A stretch of DNA of 64,000 nt from Vagococcus zengguangii (GCF_005145005.1 NZ_CP039712.1:1457001-1521000), one strand, 5' to 3'. Numbered from the stretch's first letter, positions 34,762 to 45,579 are shown. Numbers and translations: made by a program. Notes: generated by a model from the letters alone, not told the origin.

Positions 34762-37174
34762 AATTTGCAACAATATTGACTAATTTGCCTGGTACAGCTA
34801 TGACTTTACGAATCGTTTTGCCTTCTAGTTGTGGGGCAATTTGTTCATGTGCAATCGCGAATTTCTCTAAGTCTTCTTTGTTAATATCAATCGCTACTTC
34901 AATACGCGCGCGCACTTTTCCGTTGATTTGGATCACGATTTCAGCTGTATCTTCAGTTAATTCTGCTTCATCGTAAGTTGGCCATGCAACGTAAGAAATA
35001 TCACTTTCGTTTCCTAGGATTTGCCATAATTCTTCACCTAAATGAGGCGCGATTGGCGCTAGTAATTGGACGAAACCTTTAATGTATTCATAAGGAAGTG
35101 CGTCTTGTTTATTCGCTTCGTTTACAAAGATCATTAATTGTGAAATCGCTGTGTTAAAGTGTAAGATTTCGTAATCTTCAGTGACTTTTTTCACTGTTTG
35201 ATGGTAAACTTTTGTCAATTTACCGTCATTTTTAGTGGTAATGCGGTCGCGCATTTTGCCATTTTCATCAACGATTAGACGCCATACGCGGTCTAAGAAT
35301 TTACGAGAACCTTCTAAACCATTTTCACTCCAGGCGATTGACGCGTCTAATGGTCCCATAAACATTTCGTAAAGACGTAATGTATCAGCACCGTATTTTT
35401 CAACGACATCATCAGGGTTCACGACATTACCTTTAGATTTAGACATTTTCTCGTTATTGCTTCCTAAAATCATGCCTTGGTTGAATAGGCGTTGGAATGG
35501 CTCTTTCGTGCCGACTACACCGATATCATATAGGAATTTATGCCAGAAGCGAGCATATAATAAGTGAAGTACAGCATGTTCTGCTCCACCAATGTACATA
35601 TCAACTGGTAACCATTTCGCTAATTTAGCTGGATCTGCTAATTGTTCATGATTGTGTGGATCAATGTAACGTAAGTAGTACCATGAGCTACCAGCCCATT
35701 GTGGCATTGTATTGGTTTCACGGCGACCTTTTTTACCAGTCACTGGGTCTACAACGTTTACCCACTCTTCGATATTAGCAAGTGGTGATTCACCTGTTCC
35801 ACTTGGTTGAATGTCGGTAGTTTTTGGTAAAGCTAACGGTAACTCTTCTTCTGGAACAGTTGTCATCGTACCATCTTCCCAATGAATCACCGGAATTGGT
35901 TCACCCCAATAACGTTGGCGAGAGAATAACCAGTCACGTAGACGGTAGTTCACTTCTTTTTTACCGATACCTTTTTCTGTTAACCAATCAATCATGTTAG
36001 CAATAGCTGTTTCGTTATCTAATCCGTTTAAGAAATCAGAATTGATATGCACGCCTTCTCCTGTGTGAGCAGCTTCTTCGATGTTGCCACCTTCGATAAC
36101 TGGAATAATTGATAGGCCAAATGTTTTAGCAAACTCGTAGTCACGTTCGTCGTGAGCTGGCACCGCCATAATAGCACCCGTACCGTAAGTTGCTAACACG
36201 TAGTCAGCAATCCAGATTGGCATTTTTTCGCCGTTGGCTGGGTTAATCGCGTAAGCTCCCGTGAAAACACCTGTTTTTTCTTTTGCTAATTCGGTACGGT
36301 CTAAGTCAGATTTTTTCTCTGCTTCTTTGATGTATGCTTCGACTGCGTCAGCTTGTTCAGCGGTCATAATTTCTTTAACTAATGGTAGTTCTGGTGCCAT
36401 TACTGCATACGTTGCCCCAAACAATGTATCAGGACGCGTTGTGAAAGCAGTGAATGTTTTATCCGTGCCATCAATTTCAAAGGTAATATGTGCACCTTCT
36501 GAACGACCAATCCAGTTACGTTGCATCTCTTTGATGCTTTCTGGCCAGTCTACTTCCTCTAAGTCATCAATTAAACGATCAGCATAAGCAGTAATTTTTA
36601 ACATCCATTGTTTCATTGGTTTACGAATAACCGGATGACCACCACGTTCTGATAAACCGTCGATGACTTCTTCATTGGCTAACACCGTTCCAAGTGCTGG
36701 ACACCAGTTAACAGCGACTTCAGATTCGTAAGCTAATCCTTTTTCATATAATTTTGTAAAAATCCATTGTGTCCACTTATAGTAGTTTGGATCAGTCGTG
36801 TTAATTTCACGATCCCAATCATAGCTGAAGCCTAATGAATTGATTTGGCGTTTAAAGGTTTGAATATTTTTCTCAGTAAATTCAGCTGGGTCGTTACCAG
36901 TATCTAAGGCATATTGCTCAGCTGGCAAACCAAACGCATCCCACCCCATTGGATGTAAGACGTTGTAGCCCTGTGCACGTTTTAGACGTGATAAGATATC
37001 AGTTGCTGTGTAACCTTCTGGATGCCCAACGTGTAACCCTTGACCTGATGGATATGGGAACATGTCTAACGCATAAAAGTTAGGCTTGTTGTCATCTTCT
37101 GTTGTTTTAAACGTGTGTTCTTTGGCCCAATGTTGTTGCCATTTTTGCTCGATTTCGCGGTGATTAAAAACCAT
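34760..37174 (-). CDS. leuS: leucyl-tRNA synthetase
   Basis: An 804-residue class I synthetase that charges tRNA-Leu. The HIGH box appears as HVGH in [13 protein letters not shown] near residue 46, followed by the editing domain ([11 protein letters not shown]) and the KMSKS loop near residue 575 ([11 protein letters not shown]). The anticodon-binding and C-terminal domains follow. Length is normal for a bacterial enzyme. The ATG has AGGAGG nine bases upstream. A T-box leader precedes it, and the structured tandem element follows it. Confidence 0.96.
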   Translation of the reverse strand: MVFNHREIEQKWQQHWAKEHTFKTTEDDNKPNFYALDMFPYPSGQGLHVGHPEGYTATDILSRLKRAQGYNVLHPMGWDAFGLPAEQYALDTGNDPAEFTEKNIQTFKRQINSLGFSYDWDREINTTDPNYYKWTQWIFTKLYEKGLAYESEVAVNWCPALGTVLANEEVIDGLSERGGHPVIRKPMKQWMLKITAYADRLIDDLEEVDWPESIKEMQRNWIGRSEGAHITFEIDGTDKTFTAFTTRPDTLFGATYAVMAPELPLVKEIMTAEQADAVEAYIKEAEKKSDLDRTELAKEKTGVFTGAYAINPANGEKMPIWIADYVLATYGTGAIMAVPAHDERDYEFAKTFGLSIIPVIEGGNIEEAAHTGEGVHINSDFLNGLDNETAIANMIDWLTEKGIGKKEVNYRLRDWLFSRQRYWGEPIPVIHWEDGTMTTVPEEELPLALPKTTDIQPSGTGESPLANIEEWVNVVDPVTGKKGRRETNTMPQWAGSSWYYLRYIDPHNHEQLADPAKLAKWLPVDMYIGGAEHAVLHLLYARFWHKFLYDIGVVGTKEPFQRLFNQGMILGSNNEKMSKSKGNVVNPDDVVEKYGADTLRLYEMFMGPLDASIAWSENGLEGSRKFLDRVWRLIVDENGKMRDRITTKNDGKLTKVYHQTVKKVTEDYEILHFNTAISQLMIFVNEANKQDALPYEYIKGFVQLLAPIAPHLGEELWQILGNESDISYVAWPTYDEAELTEDTAEIVIQINGKVRARIEVAIDINKEDLEKFAIAHEQIAPQLEGKTIRKVIAVPGKLVNIVAN

Positions 37175-37194
37175 TAACTATCCCTCCTAAATAT

Positions 37195-37445
37195 AATAAA
37201 AAAGCCCTATAAAAGCGCAATAAAACACTTTTATAGGACGTCATTTCAAATACGTGGTACCACCTAATTTCGTTTGACGTATAGTCAAACCTCTCGTGCT
37301 TGTAACGAAAGCAAAACGTTCTATTTTAATAGAAATAACTCCAAGGCAAGTTCGAAGTATTCCTTTATGCATTCACAGCGACCATGCACTCTCTTGAAAG
37401 GAACAAACCTTCTAATACTCCTCTTCTCAGTTGATGTCATCATAC
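37195..37445 (-). ncRNA. T-box riboswitch of leuS
   Basis: The leader contains the T-box core AGGTGGTACCACG (minus strand, 37253-37265) after a stem I region, followed by the terminator stem CCTATAAAAG/CTTTTATAGG and a T-run (37196-37240). Uncharged tRNA-Leu would switch the fold to allow transcription. A CTT in the stem I region is a candidate specifier. Confidence 0.85.
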
Positions 37446-37473
37446 CAAATATAAAGCTTAATTGCAAATATTA

Positions 37474-39510
37474 TTATTTTACTTTAAGGCTTTGACCAAT
37501 ATAAATTGCATCGTTTGTTAGTTTATTCAATTCTTTCAATTCTTTAACGGTTAACTTATATTTTTTAGCAATAGAATACAACGTGTCACCTTTAATCACT
37601 TCATGTTTCTTAGTTTCACTGCCTTCTGCTGGTCTGTTTGCCTGCACAGTTGGTGTTTGACTAATTGCTTGCATTCCACTCGCTTTTAAGTTCAATTTCT
37701 GACCAACATAGATAATATGATTGCGAAGATTGTTCAGTTTTTGCAAGTTTTCGACTGAAAGGCCATGTCTGCTTGCAATGCTAAACAACGTATCACCTGC
37801 TGCCACTGTATATGTGCTGCTTGAAGTATTAGTCGTAGTCGTATTGGCTGTTGGTTGTGTGCTACCAGCGTTATTATTTGTCGCTCGTTGGGCAGTCGTC
37901 GTTGGCGCAACAATTTTCAATTTCTGACCGACGTAAATCACATCACTCTTCAACGCGTTCCATTCTTTAAGTTGTGACATTGTGACACCATAAGTAGTCG
38001 CGATACGATAAAGCGTATCGTTTGCTTTAACTGTGTAGCTTTTAGCCGTCGTTGTTTGTTTGTTATTGTTGTTACTTTGGTTAGTCGTTGTACTCTGTGC
38101 ATTATTAGTAGTTGTTGATTGGGACTGTTTCACTGTTAAATTTTGACCGACAAAAATTAAATCGCCACTAATTTTATTCCATGACTTAAGTTGAGCAACG
38201 CTGATACCGTAGTTACGTGCAATACTAAATAATGTATCTCCGGCTGTTACTTGGTGTGTTTTTTTATTAGAGCTTGTACCTTGATTATTAGTTGTTTCTT
38301 TATTTGATTGCGTATTAGTTTGAGCTGTTGTTGAGCCTAATTTTAATGTTTGACCCACATAAATTGTATCACCCGTTAATTTATTCCATGACTTAAGTTG
38401 AGCAACACTTATACCATGCTTAGTTGCGACACCGTATAATGTATCATTAGCTTTTACTTTATACGTTTTAGCAGATGATAGTGTCGTATTTGATTCTTTA
38501 TTTGCCTGATTGTTAGTTTGAACATTATTAGACTGGGCTTGCCCTGAGACTTGTGTTTTACTAGTTTTTAAAGTTTGACCAACGTAAATTAAGTCTCCTG
38601 ACAATTTATTCCACGTCCGAATATCAGTAACACTGACGTTATTTTTACGAGCGATACTAAATAGCGTATCACCAGCTTTTACTTTATAAGTTGTAGTACC
38701 TGTTGTCTCTGCTGCCTGTGGTTTAGTCGATTGGTTACTCGTTGTGCCTAAGCTTGTTCCGTTTGACCCACCATTGGTAACCGTCCCATTAAATGAAACA
38801 TTAGGATGACTTCCTGGTGTGTCAAATGCGGTTAAATTATAACGTTCAATAATACTGTTTAATTTTGAACCGTAATTTGGATCCGTTGCATACCGTCCTG
38901 TTAGCCACGCCGTAGCATCACGATATGAGCGACTATTGCTTTTCCACGCACCTGCGTAGTAATAAGTCCCTGAAACAAAACTAGTATTTCTTAAAACATA
39001 TGCATTATCATACAATGATTCTTTGTATGATGGATATTTTCTAAATGCGGCATTTACATAAACATCTTTGCCGTTATAATGTTCCCATGTTCTCATTATG
39101 ACACTTTGATTATTATAAGCGCCTTTAATTCCAAATAAATTATGGTTTGGATAACTTGCTAGCGCACTATTTCCCCATGAACTTTCCAAAATAGCTTGCG
39201 CTACCATAATTGATGCATATAAATCATGCTCATCTGCCACAACTTGTGCCAGACTACCAATTTTGTAGACGAAATCAGCTTGTGAAGAAAACGATGTGAT
39301 TGTATCGTTATCGATTTTTGCTAATTTGTCATTTTCCTGTTTCCCCTCAACTTTGTCTAGACTATCTGCTAGTGCTACTTGGGAACCATCTATTAATCCT
39401 ACAAAGGATCCCATTGCAAGCGTTGTTCCCAATAAAGACGTTGATTTTTTCATTATTGAAAAACGGTAATTGAAGTCAATTCCGTTATTATCACTGTGTT
39501 TTTGTGCCAT
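37474..39510 (-). CDS. AtlA-like glucosaminidase autolysin with six LysM domains
   Basis: A 678-residue autolysin. The frame is open from 39567, but ATG 39510 has AGGAGGAG eight bases before it. After a 20-residue polar start the signal peptide runs MKKSTSLLGTTLAMGSFVGL to about residue 50. A glucosaminidase domain follows (about 75-240, ASIMVAQAILESSWGNSALA, NHNLFGIKG), then six LysM repeats separated by Ser/Thr/Asn/Gln-rich linkers. Number and order match enterococcal AtlA, which separates daughter cells. It stands alone and diverges from the DUF1700 gene. Confidence 0.92.
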   Translation of the reverse strand: MAQKHSDNNGIDFNYRFSIMKKSTSLLGTTLAMGSFVGLIDGSQVALADSLDKVEGKQENDKLAKIDNDTITSFSSQADFVYKIGSLAQVVADEHDLYASIMVAQAILESSWGNSALASYPNHNLFGIKGAYNNQSVIMRTWEHYNGKDVYVNAAFRKYPSYKESLYDNAYVLRNTSFVSGTYYYAGAWKSNSRSYRDATAWLTGRYATDPNYGSKLNSIIERYNLTAFDTPGSHPNVSFNGTVTNGGSNGTSLGTTSNQSTKPQAAETTGTTTYKVKAGDTLFSIARKNNVSVTDIRTWNKLSGDLIYVGQTLKTSKTQVSGQAQSNNVQTNNQANKESNTTLSSAKTYKVKANDTLYGVATKHGISVAQLKSWNKLTGDTIYVGQTLKLGSTTAQTNTQSNKETTNNQGTSSNKKTHQVTAGDTLFSIARNYGISVAQLKSWNKISGDLIFVGQNLTVKQSQSTTTNNAQSTTTNQSNNNNKQTTTAKSYTVKANDTLYRIATTYGVTMSQLKEWNALKSDVIYVGQKLKIVAPTTTAQRATNNNAGSTQPTANTTTTNTSSSTYTVAAGDTLFSIASRHGLSVENLQKLNNLRNHIIYVGQKLNLKASGMQAISQTPTVQANRPAEGSETKKHEVIKGDTLYSIAKKYKLTVKELKELNKLTNDAIYIGQSLKVK

Positions 39511-39594
39511 ACAACTACTCCTCCTGATTTTATCATTCAAAAAAAGATACCATTTAAATTGTAGCATTTTTTCATATAAAAATCATTTATTTAT

Positions 39595-39620
39595 CAAAAA
39601 ATTATGCTAGCAATTTTTTG
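39595..39620. promoter_or_regulatory. inverted repeat between atlA-like and DUF1700 genes
   Basis: CAAAAAATT (39595-39603), eight bases, AATTTTTTG (39612-39620). It lies mid-way between two divergent genes, as an operator might. It could also be chance in AT-rich DNA. Confidence 0.35.
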
Positions 39621-39747
39621 AATGACTAAATTTTATTTAATTTCAATTTTAATTATCATACTTTAGACCGATTTTAAGCTTAAACCATTGTAATTAGTAG
39701 GAAATCTATACTATGATACAATCAAACAACTGACAGGAGAGACTATT

Positions 39748-40419
39748 ATGACTGCTCAACTTTATTTAGATAAACTAGCGCTAGCTCTGAGTGAGCTTTC
39801 AAGTGAAAATCGCGAACTAGTTATTGCGTATTATCGTGACTTAATTAGCCAACAAGAACTTGATGAGGCATCAGAGGATAGATTAATTCAACAATTTGGC
39901 GAACCAAGTATCATCGCTACTTCATTACTCAAAAAAGTTAAAACATCATCAACTAAAAGTAACTATGAACAACAAGGCTGGCAGCCTTTTGAGCATGATG
40001 AGACTGTTGATGAAAGTAAAGCTAAAAAAAATAAAAATCAAAGCAGCACTTGGCAAGCAGGTGCGAGTGCCGACGAGCATTATCCAAAGCGTTATTCAGG
40101 TTTCCAACGTTTCATGCAAATTTTTGGATTACTGTTTATTAATTTGACGATGATGATTTGGCTATTCTTTGCAGTCGCCATGGCCATTTTTGCTGGCTGG
40201 ATTTGTACAGCCGCTTTCTTAGCAAGTCCGATTATTATTATTGGCGCATATTTTACACCGTACTTGACCTACCCGTTACTAAGTCTTTCAATCGGACTAG
40301 TTATGTTTGGATTAGGAATCTTCGGCCTATATATTTGTAAAACGCTGACAAAATACTTTTTTAAAGTATTAAGCTACTATTTCAAAGCCAATCTGCAAGT
40401 CTTGCGAGGTGCCTATTAA
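39748..40419 (+). CDS. DUF1700/HAAS-domain membrane protein
   Basis: A 223-residue protein. The first 65 residues are the HAAS signalling-type domain (LDKLALALSELSSENRELVI, EDRLIQQFGEPS), followed by a charged linker and about four hydrophobic helices (FLINLTMMIWLFFAVAMA-like, then three more). AGGAG precedes the ATG. Its stop overlaps the start of the DUF4097 gene by one base, the usual pairing. Such pairs generally accompany a PadR-type regulator, which is absent here. Confidence 0.8.
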   Translation: MTAQLYLDKLALALSELSSENRELVIAYYRDLISQQELDEASEDRLIQQFGEPSIIATSLLKKVKTSSTKSNYEQQGWQPFEHDETVDESKAKKNKNQSSTWQAGASADEHYPKRYSGFQRFMQIFGLLFINLTMMIWLFFAVAMAIFAGWICTAAFLASPIIIIGAYFTPYLTYPLLSLSIGLVMFGLGIFGLYICKTLTKYFFKVLSYYFKANLQVLRGAY

Positions 40420-41615
40420 TGAAAAAACAAACCAAATTCATGTTAAGCCTAGCCACTGTTTCAATGATTGTCGGAGCGATTGGCATTGGCATCAATATTG
40501 CTAAAATCCAAGAAAATCGTTTAGACGAGGAGCTTGCAATTCCTACTAACAATAAGCAGTTAACCATTGAGGTGGCAAAAGGTAGTCAATTAGACTTGCA
40601 AGTTCATCATTCAAGTAATCCGACACTCCATCTGAGCGAAGCGGGCTTTGTGCCAAGTAACATAGACTTTAAGTTGACTGAAAAAGACGATGGCTGGCAT
40701 CTCTTACTGAAGAAAGCCCCCGTTCAAGAGCCCAAAGTAAAAATCGGCTTCTATGCTTCTCCTTTTAATTCAGTTAGCATCCAGTTACCTAAGCAAATCA
40801 GTGAACTTACCCTAGTAGCTCCTGATAATCAGCAAGGACGCATTAATTTAGGAAATCTGAACTTAGAAAATTTAACTGCAACAAATCTTGAAAGCAACTT
40901 AGATTTATATAACGTAAAAATAGACCAACTAGAAACGTCACTGACAGCAGGTAGTTTCTCAGCCAATGACTTAACCGTTTATAAAGAATCTGACATCAAA
41001 TCTAAAACGAATAATATCGATTTAAGCCACAGCCAATTAATGGGTAAAAGTACGCTAACATCGACTTCTGGTAACATAAAAGTATTTGCTAGCGAGTTGG
41101 AAAATAGCCAAATTAGTGATCAAAAAGGTTTAATCAGTTATGAAAATAACGATGGAAAAGCTGATATTCGCAATCAGTACGGAGATATTTATTTAATCAA
41201 TCCACAAAACACTAGCGAACAAGCCGTGATGAATCAAGCAGGTAGTATCTTCGCAACAGTGCTAGAAAAACAACAAGACGCCATACGCTTTGCGATTGAG
41301 AATCCTAAAACAAACGTACAAGCTTTCGATAAAGCTCAAATCGTTACAACAACTGAGAATAAAAACGAACAACAAGATGATGACTTGGATAATCAAGCGG
41401 CTAATGTTAGCTTGCACACAGATTCAGGCGCTATTCAAATCATGCGTTTCATGGTCGATCACGAATCATCCGACAGCGAGATGGATGATTCTTTTGATGA
41501 AAACCAAGAACTATATTACTACTTGGATAAACAAGGGATTAAAGATAATCGGGCTGACTACTTGTCATTCAACACGGTCTACTACTCATCTGAGCGCTTC
41601 GTCAATCTTCCATAA
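40419..41615 (+). CDS. DUF4097-family beta-strand repeat protein
   Basis: A 398-residue protein with one N-terminal helix (LSLATVSMIVGAIGIGINIA), so probably anchored with the rest outside. The DUF4097 region, about 60-300, is a beta-solenoid-like array (NLNLENLTATNLESNLDLYN, TSTSGNIKVFASEL). The last 100 residues are acidic (QQDDDLD, DSEMDDSFDENQ). It is co-transcribed with the DUF1700 gene. Role unknown; related pairs react to envelope stress. Confidence 0.8.
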   Translation: MKKQTKFMLSLATVSMIVGAIGIGINIAKIQENRLDEELAIPTNNKQLTIEVAKGSQLDLQVHHSSNPTLHLSEAGFVPSNIDFKLTEKDDGWHLLLKKAPVQEPKVKIGFYASPFNSVSIQLPKQISELTLVAPDNQQGRINLGNLNLENLTATNLESNLDLYNVKIDQLETSLTAGSFSANDLTVYKESDIKSKTNNIDLSHSQLMGKSTLTSTSGNIKVFASELENSQISDQKGLISYENNDGKADIRNQYGDIYLINPQNTSEQAVMNQAGSIFATVLEKQQDAIRFAIENPKTNVQAFDKAQIVTTTENKNEQQDDDLDNQAANVSLHTDSGAIQIMRFMVDHESSDSEMDDSFDENQELYYYLDKQGIKDNRADYLSFNTVYYSSERFVNLP

Positions 41616-41652
41616 AAACTAAAAATCAATCAACAGTTGTGATATAATGAAC

Positions 41653-41684
41653 AGAGAGTGTGTGATAGACACACTCTCTTTATT
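41653..41684 (+). terminator. hairpin after the DUF4097 gene
   Basis: Perfect stem AGAGAGTGTGT/ACACACTCTCT with a short T-run. An extended -10 (TGATATAAT, 41640-41648) sits just before it, so it could also be the 5' hairpin of the next mRNA. Confidence 0.6.
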
Positions 41685-41740
41685 TATCTCCTAGATAATA
41701 ATTTTAGTGAAGTAGATTTCAATAAGGAAAGAGGGATTTT

Positions 41741-42394
41741 TTGAAAAATTCAACTATGCGCCTTTACTGGCATTTTGCGAGTGTCATCTGTTTAACACTC
41801 TTTATGATTTTAGGTTATATTGTGAAATTCTATGAAAGTACCGTTCTAAGAATTGATCAACCGATTATGGACTGGATTGTCACTATCCGTTCAAGCTATA
41901 TGACGAGTTTTTTCACATGGATTACCAAGTTTGGTAACACGTTATCGGTGGTTTTCATCGTCTTAGCGATCGTCGTCTTGTTATGGAAAAGTCAGCGCAA
42001 AGTCGAATGCTACTGGCTAGTGCTGAACACCGCCATTATTTCAGGTGTTGGTAATTACTTAATTAAGTTTTTATACAGCCGTGAGCGACCTGGAATTGAA
42101 CACTTAGTTAGTGCGAGTCACTATAGTTTTCCAAGTGGTCATGCGATGATTAGTATCTTATTGTGGGGCACAGTTTTCTTAATGTTATTGCCCTATGCTA
42201 AAGGTTCATGGAAAATCAAAGCCTTACAAATTTTTTGTGTAATTTTTGCCTTGCTAATAGGTATGAGTAGAAATTACTTAGGCGTCCACTATCCAAGTGA
42301 TATTTTAGGTGGTTATTTATTAGGCGCAAGTTGGTTATGCTTCTCCTACCCACACTTTGTGAAATATCGCTTGTTACAAGTATTTAATCAATAG
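41741..42394 (+). CDS. PAP2-family membrane phosphatase
   Basis: A 217-residue membrane protein with five or six helices and the three phosphatase motifs KFLYSRERPG, PSGHAM and SRNYLGVHYPSD, including the catalytic His residues. It removes phosphate from a lipid or undecaprenyl-type phosphate at the outer face. The TTG at 41741 has AAGAGGG six bases upstream. It is followed by the ytqA-like gene 19 bases later. Confidence 0.88.
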   Translation: MKNSTMRLYWHFASVICLTLFMILGYIVKFYESTVLRIDQPIMDWIVTIRSSYMTSFFTWITKFGNTLSVVFIVLAIVVLLWKSQRKVECYWLVLNTAIISGVGNYLIKFLYSRERPGIEHLVSASHYSFPSGHAMISILLWGTVFLMLLPYAKGSWKIKALQIFCVIFALLIGMSRNYLGVHYPSDILGGYLLGASWLCFSYPHFVKYRLLQVFNQ

Positions 42395-42413
42395 AAAAGA
42401 GTGAAAAATAATC

Positions 42414-43382
42414 ATGAGTTTTCAATATTCAAATGACCCAAACAAACGATTTCATACCTTAAATTACGCCTTTCGTGAGGAATTCGGTGAGAAAATTTTT
42501 AAAGTCACGATGGACGGTGGCTTTGACTGTCCTAACCGCGACGGCACCGTTGCCCGTGGTGGTTGTACATTTTGTAGTGTTTCTGGTTCAGGTGATATGA
42601 TTATCGCCCCGAAAGACCCACTACCCGTTCAATATCAAAAAGAAGTCACACGCATGCACAAGAAATGGCCAGATGTTAACAACTACATCGTCTATTTCCA
42701 AAACTTCACCAATACTCATGCACCACTTGAAGTCATTAAGCATCGCTTTGAACAAGTAGTAAATGAAGAAGGGGTTGTCGGTATCTCAATCGGTACCCGT
42801 CCTGACTGTTTACCAGATGACGTGGTCGAATATTTAGCCGAACTAAACGAGCGGATGTATTTATGGGTTGAACTTGGTTTACAAACAACATATGAAGAAA
42901 CAAGTCGAAAAATAAATCGCGCCCATGATTATCAAACCTACTTAGATGGTGTCGCAAAATTACGTAAACATAATATTCGCGTCTGTACTCACCTGATTAA
43001 CGGTTTACCAGGTGAAACACACGAAATGATGTTAGAAAACGTCCGTCGCACAATTTTAGACTCAGATATTCAAGGCATTAAGATCCATCTCTTACACTTA
43101 ATGAAGAATACCCGTATGATGCGTGATTATGCCAAAGGTGAGTTAAAACTAATGGAACAAGATGAATACGTCAAATTAGTTTGTGACCAACTAGAGATGA
43201 TTCCACCAGAAATCATCGTCCACCGCTTAACCGGTGATGCTCCACGTGATACGTTAGTTGGGCCAATGTGGAGCTTAAAAAAATGGGAAGTGTTAAACGC
43301 GATTGATAAGGAAATGCGTGAACGTGATACTTATCAAGGTGCCAAAAATGTCCGATTAAGCGGAGTGGATAGCTCATGTTAA
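42414..43382 (+). CDS. ytqA: YtqA-like radical SAM protein (TIGR01212)
   Basis: A 322-residue cytoplasmic radical SAM enzyme. The iron-sulfur Cys set lies in FDCPNRDGTVARGGCTFC; SIGTRPDCL and GLQTTYEETSRKINRAHDY mark the TIGR01212 family. It overlaps the following methyltransferase gene by seven bases, a pairing kept in many Firmicutes. Since its partner is now linked to wobble-uridine tRNA modification, the protein may act in the same pathway, but that role is inference. Confidence 0.88.
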   Translation: MSFQYSNDPNKRFHTLNYAFREEFGEKIFKVTMDGGFDCPNRDGTVARGGCTFCSVSGSGDMIIAPKDPLPVQYQKEVTRMHKKWPDVNNYIVYFQNFTNTHAPLEVIKHRFEQVVNEEGVVGISIGTRPDCLPDDVVEYLAELNERMYLWVELGLQTTYEETSRKINRAHDYQTYLDGVAKLRKHNIRVCTHLINGLPGETHEMMLENVRRTILDSDIQGIKIHLLHLMKNTRMMRDYAKGELKLMEQDEYVKLVCDQLEMIPPEIIVHRLTGDAPRDTLVGPMWSLKKWEVLNAIDKEMRERDTYQGAKNVRLSGVDSSC

Positions 43383-43957
43383 AATCCGCACTACATTATA
43401 GCCACGAATTATTAGCACAAGTCGTCCAACCAGGTAATTGGGTCGTTGATGCAACCGTTGGTAACGGCCATGATACGTTATTCCTAGCTGAATTAGTCGG
43501 TAAAAGCGGACAAGTAATCGGCTTTGATGTCCAAGATGTGGCAATTGAACGGGCGCATGAACGACTGATGGAAGCAGGATTAGATAATCGCTGTCAATTA
43601 TTCACGCAAGGACACGAAACGCTTGATGAAATCATAGCAAGTGATCAAGAAATAACAGCTGCTGTCTTCAATCTCGGTTATCTTCCTAATAGCGATAAGG
43701 CAATCATTACTCAGGCTGAAACGACGATAATCGCTATTCAAGCGATTATGTCACGACTATCAAAAGGTGGACGTATTGTTCTAGTCGTCTATTACGGTCA
43801 TGAAGGTGGTTTGGCTGAAAAAAATCAAGTGCAACAATTTGTAGAAGCAATTCCTCAAACTGACTACAACGTCCTTCAATATGGCTTTATAAATCAAAAA
43901 AATAATCCACCATATGTATTGTGTATCGAGAAAAAACGCCGTAAAAATGCGCGTTAA
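43376..43957 (+). CDS. mnmM: YtqB/MnmM-like SAM methyltransferase
   Basis: A 193-residue class I methyltransferase with the SAM motif VVDATVGNGHDT at residues 23-34 and NLGYLPNSDK, typical of the YtqB family. B. subtilis YtqB has been identified as MnmM, which methylates nm5U to mnm5U in tRNA. I transfer the symbol on that basis. The ATG overlaps the ytqA-like gene. Confidence 0.85.
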   Translation: MLKSALHYSHELLAQVVQPGNWVVDATVGNGHDTLFLAELVGKSGQVIGFDVQDVAIERAHERLMEAGLDNRCQLFTQGHETLDEIIASDQEITAAVFNLGYLPNSDKAIITQAETTIIAIQAIMSRLSKGGRIVLVVYYGHEGGLAEKNQVQQFVEAIPQTDYNVLQYGFINQKNNPPYVLCIEKKRRKNAR

Positions 43958-44007
43958 AATAGCCCGGTATTATTTCAACTGATGAAATAACACCGAGCTA
44001 TTTTTTT
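43957..44007. terminator. terminator after mnmM
   Basis: Long stem AAATAGCCCGGTATTATTTCA with a near-complementary arm and a T-run of seven. Confidence 0.85.
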
Positions 44008-45460
44008 AATCTTTAATTAATGAGTTGAGCACTAAGCTGACCACTAATAATACAACCGATGCTAGGAATACAATATGTAAGCCATCAAATAATATCGTTC
44101 TTAAATCCGCTAATACTTGTGGATTCATAACCTCTGCTAGCTTATGATTTGAAATGTTATCAATTTGGTCACGTGTATATTGTCCACCTTCATGAAGTGA
44201 TTGACTTAATCGACGATTTAAAATAACGCCGTAGATTGAAATCATCACTGTTTGGCCCAACGTTCTTAGCAAGGTATTGAACGACGTTGCTACACCGACT
44301 AAATTAGCCGATACAGTCGTTTGAGATTTAACCGTACATGCCGTAATAGTAATCCCCATTCCTAGTCCAATCCAAGCGGAAATAAGACAGAATAACCAGT
44401 AACTTGTCTCTTGAGTAGCTAGTGACATCATGATAGCGCCCAATAAAATAATTATCAAGCCGCTTCCTAAACTAATTTTTGTACTACGCTTAGCTAATAA
44501 TTTTCCAGCAGCAAATGATCCCAACACCCAAGTAATCGAAAGTGGTGTCAGGGAAATACCACCAATTGCTGCCTTAACTCCGATAATCCCTTGCATCCAC
44601 ATTGGAATATAAACATCAATTCCCATCAAGAAACCACTGACTAGCGCAGCGATAACATTTATTAACACGAATGTTTTATTTTTAAGTAAAAATATTGGAA
44701 TAACAGGGTCTTTCGCGCTATTTTCTACTTTAACAAAGACAATTCCCATAATTAGCGTCACAGCAAAACACACCATCGTTAAAAGGCTGATTCCACCATA
44801 ATCGCTAATAGTTTGGAAACCATACATGAACGATAGCAACAACGTCATTAATACCAAACTACCTTTGACATCAATGGGTGGTGCTGTTTGCTCATGACTA
44901 GGTTCTATTAAAAAGAAATGTAATAACAACATTAATAGGATACCAATTGGCAAGTTAACAAAGAAAATCCAATGCCAACCAATCGTATCAACAATAAAAC
45001 CTCCTGCTAGTGGACCAACGACACTGGCAATTCCCCAAGCCGCACTGTTTAAACCTAACACTTTCGCACGATCTTCTGCTTCGTAAATATCAGCAATAAT
45101 CGTTAGTGCAACAGGCATAATAGCTCCGGCACCGATTCCTTGAATCGCTCTAAAAATTATTAATTGCAACATACTATCTGAAAAACCACATAATAACGAA
45201 CCTAGCATAAAAAAGAATAAACCAATTTGAAAGACTGGCTTACGACCAATCCGATCAGTTAATTTCCCATAAATAGGGGTCATCATTGCGTTGGTTAATA
45301 AATAAATCGAGAACACCCAACTCATGATTTCACCGCCTTTTAGTAAGCTCGAAATCGTCGGCATGGCCGTAGATAAAATCGTGGCTTCAATGGCCGTCAT
45401 AAAGGTTGCGATAAACACAGTTAACGTGACAATTTTTACATTTGTTTTCTTTTGTATCAT
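44006..45460 (-). CDS. MFS drug transporter, DHA2 (EmrB/QacA) family
   Basis: A 484-residue membrane protein with 14 predicted helices. KLTDRIGRKPVFQIG is the loop 2-3 signature and AIQGIGAGAIMPV the family's motif C region. It exports hydrophobic compounds against a proton gradient in relatives. AAAGGAG stands before the ATG. No regulator adjoins it. Substrate unknown. Confidence 0.88.
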   Translation of the reverse strand: MIQKKTNVKIVTLTVFIATFMTAIEATILSTAMPTISSLLKGGEIMSWVFSIYLLTNAMMTPIYGKLTDRIGRKPVFQIGLFFFMLGSLLCGFSDSMLQLIIFRAIQGIGAGAIMPVALTIIADIYEAEDRAKVLGLNSAAWGIASVVGPLAGGFIVDTIGWHWIFFVNLPIGILLMLLLHFFLIEPSHEQTAPPIDVKGSLVLMTLLLSFMYGFQTISDYGGISLLTMVCFAVTLIMGIVFVKVENSAKDPVIPIFLLKNKTFVLINVIAALVSGFLMGIDVYIPMWMQGIIGVKAAIGGISLTPLSITWVLGSFAAGKLLAKRSTKISLGSGLIIILLGAIMMSLATQETSYWLFCLISAWIGLGMGITITACTVKSQTTVSANLVGVATSFNTLLRTLGQTVMISIYGVILNRRLSQSLHEGGQYTRDQIDNISNHKLAEVMNPQVLADLRTILFDGLHIVFLASVVLLVVSLVLNSLIKD

Positions 45461-45579
45461 GTATATCTTTCACTCCTTTTCATTTTTAGACATGCGAAAC
45501 TATAAGGTTATTACCCTTGTCTTTCTAGTAAAGCATTAATTATGACTTGTAATGAAGACACAATGTTAGTATCTCCTAT

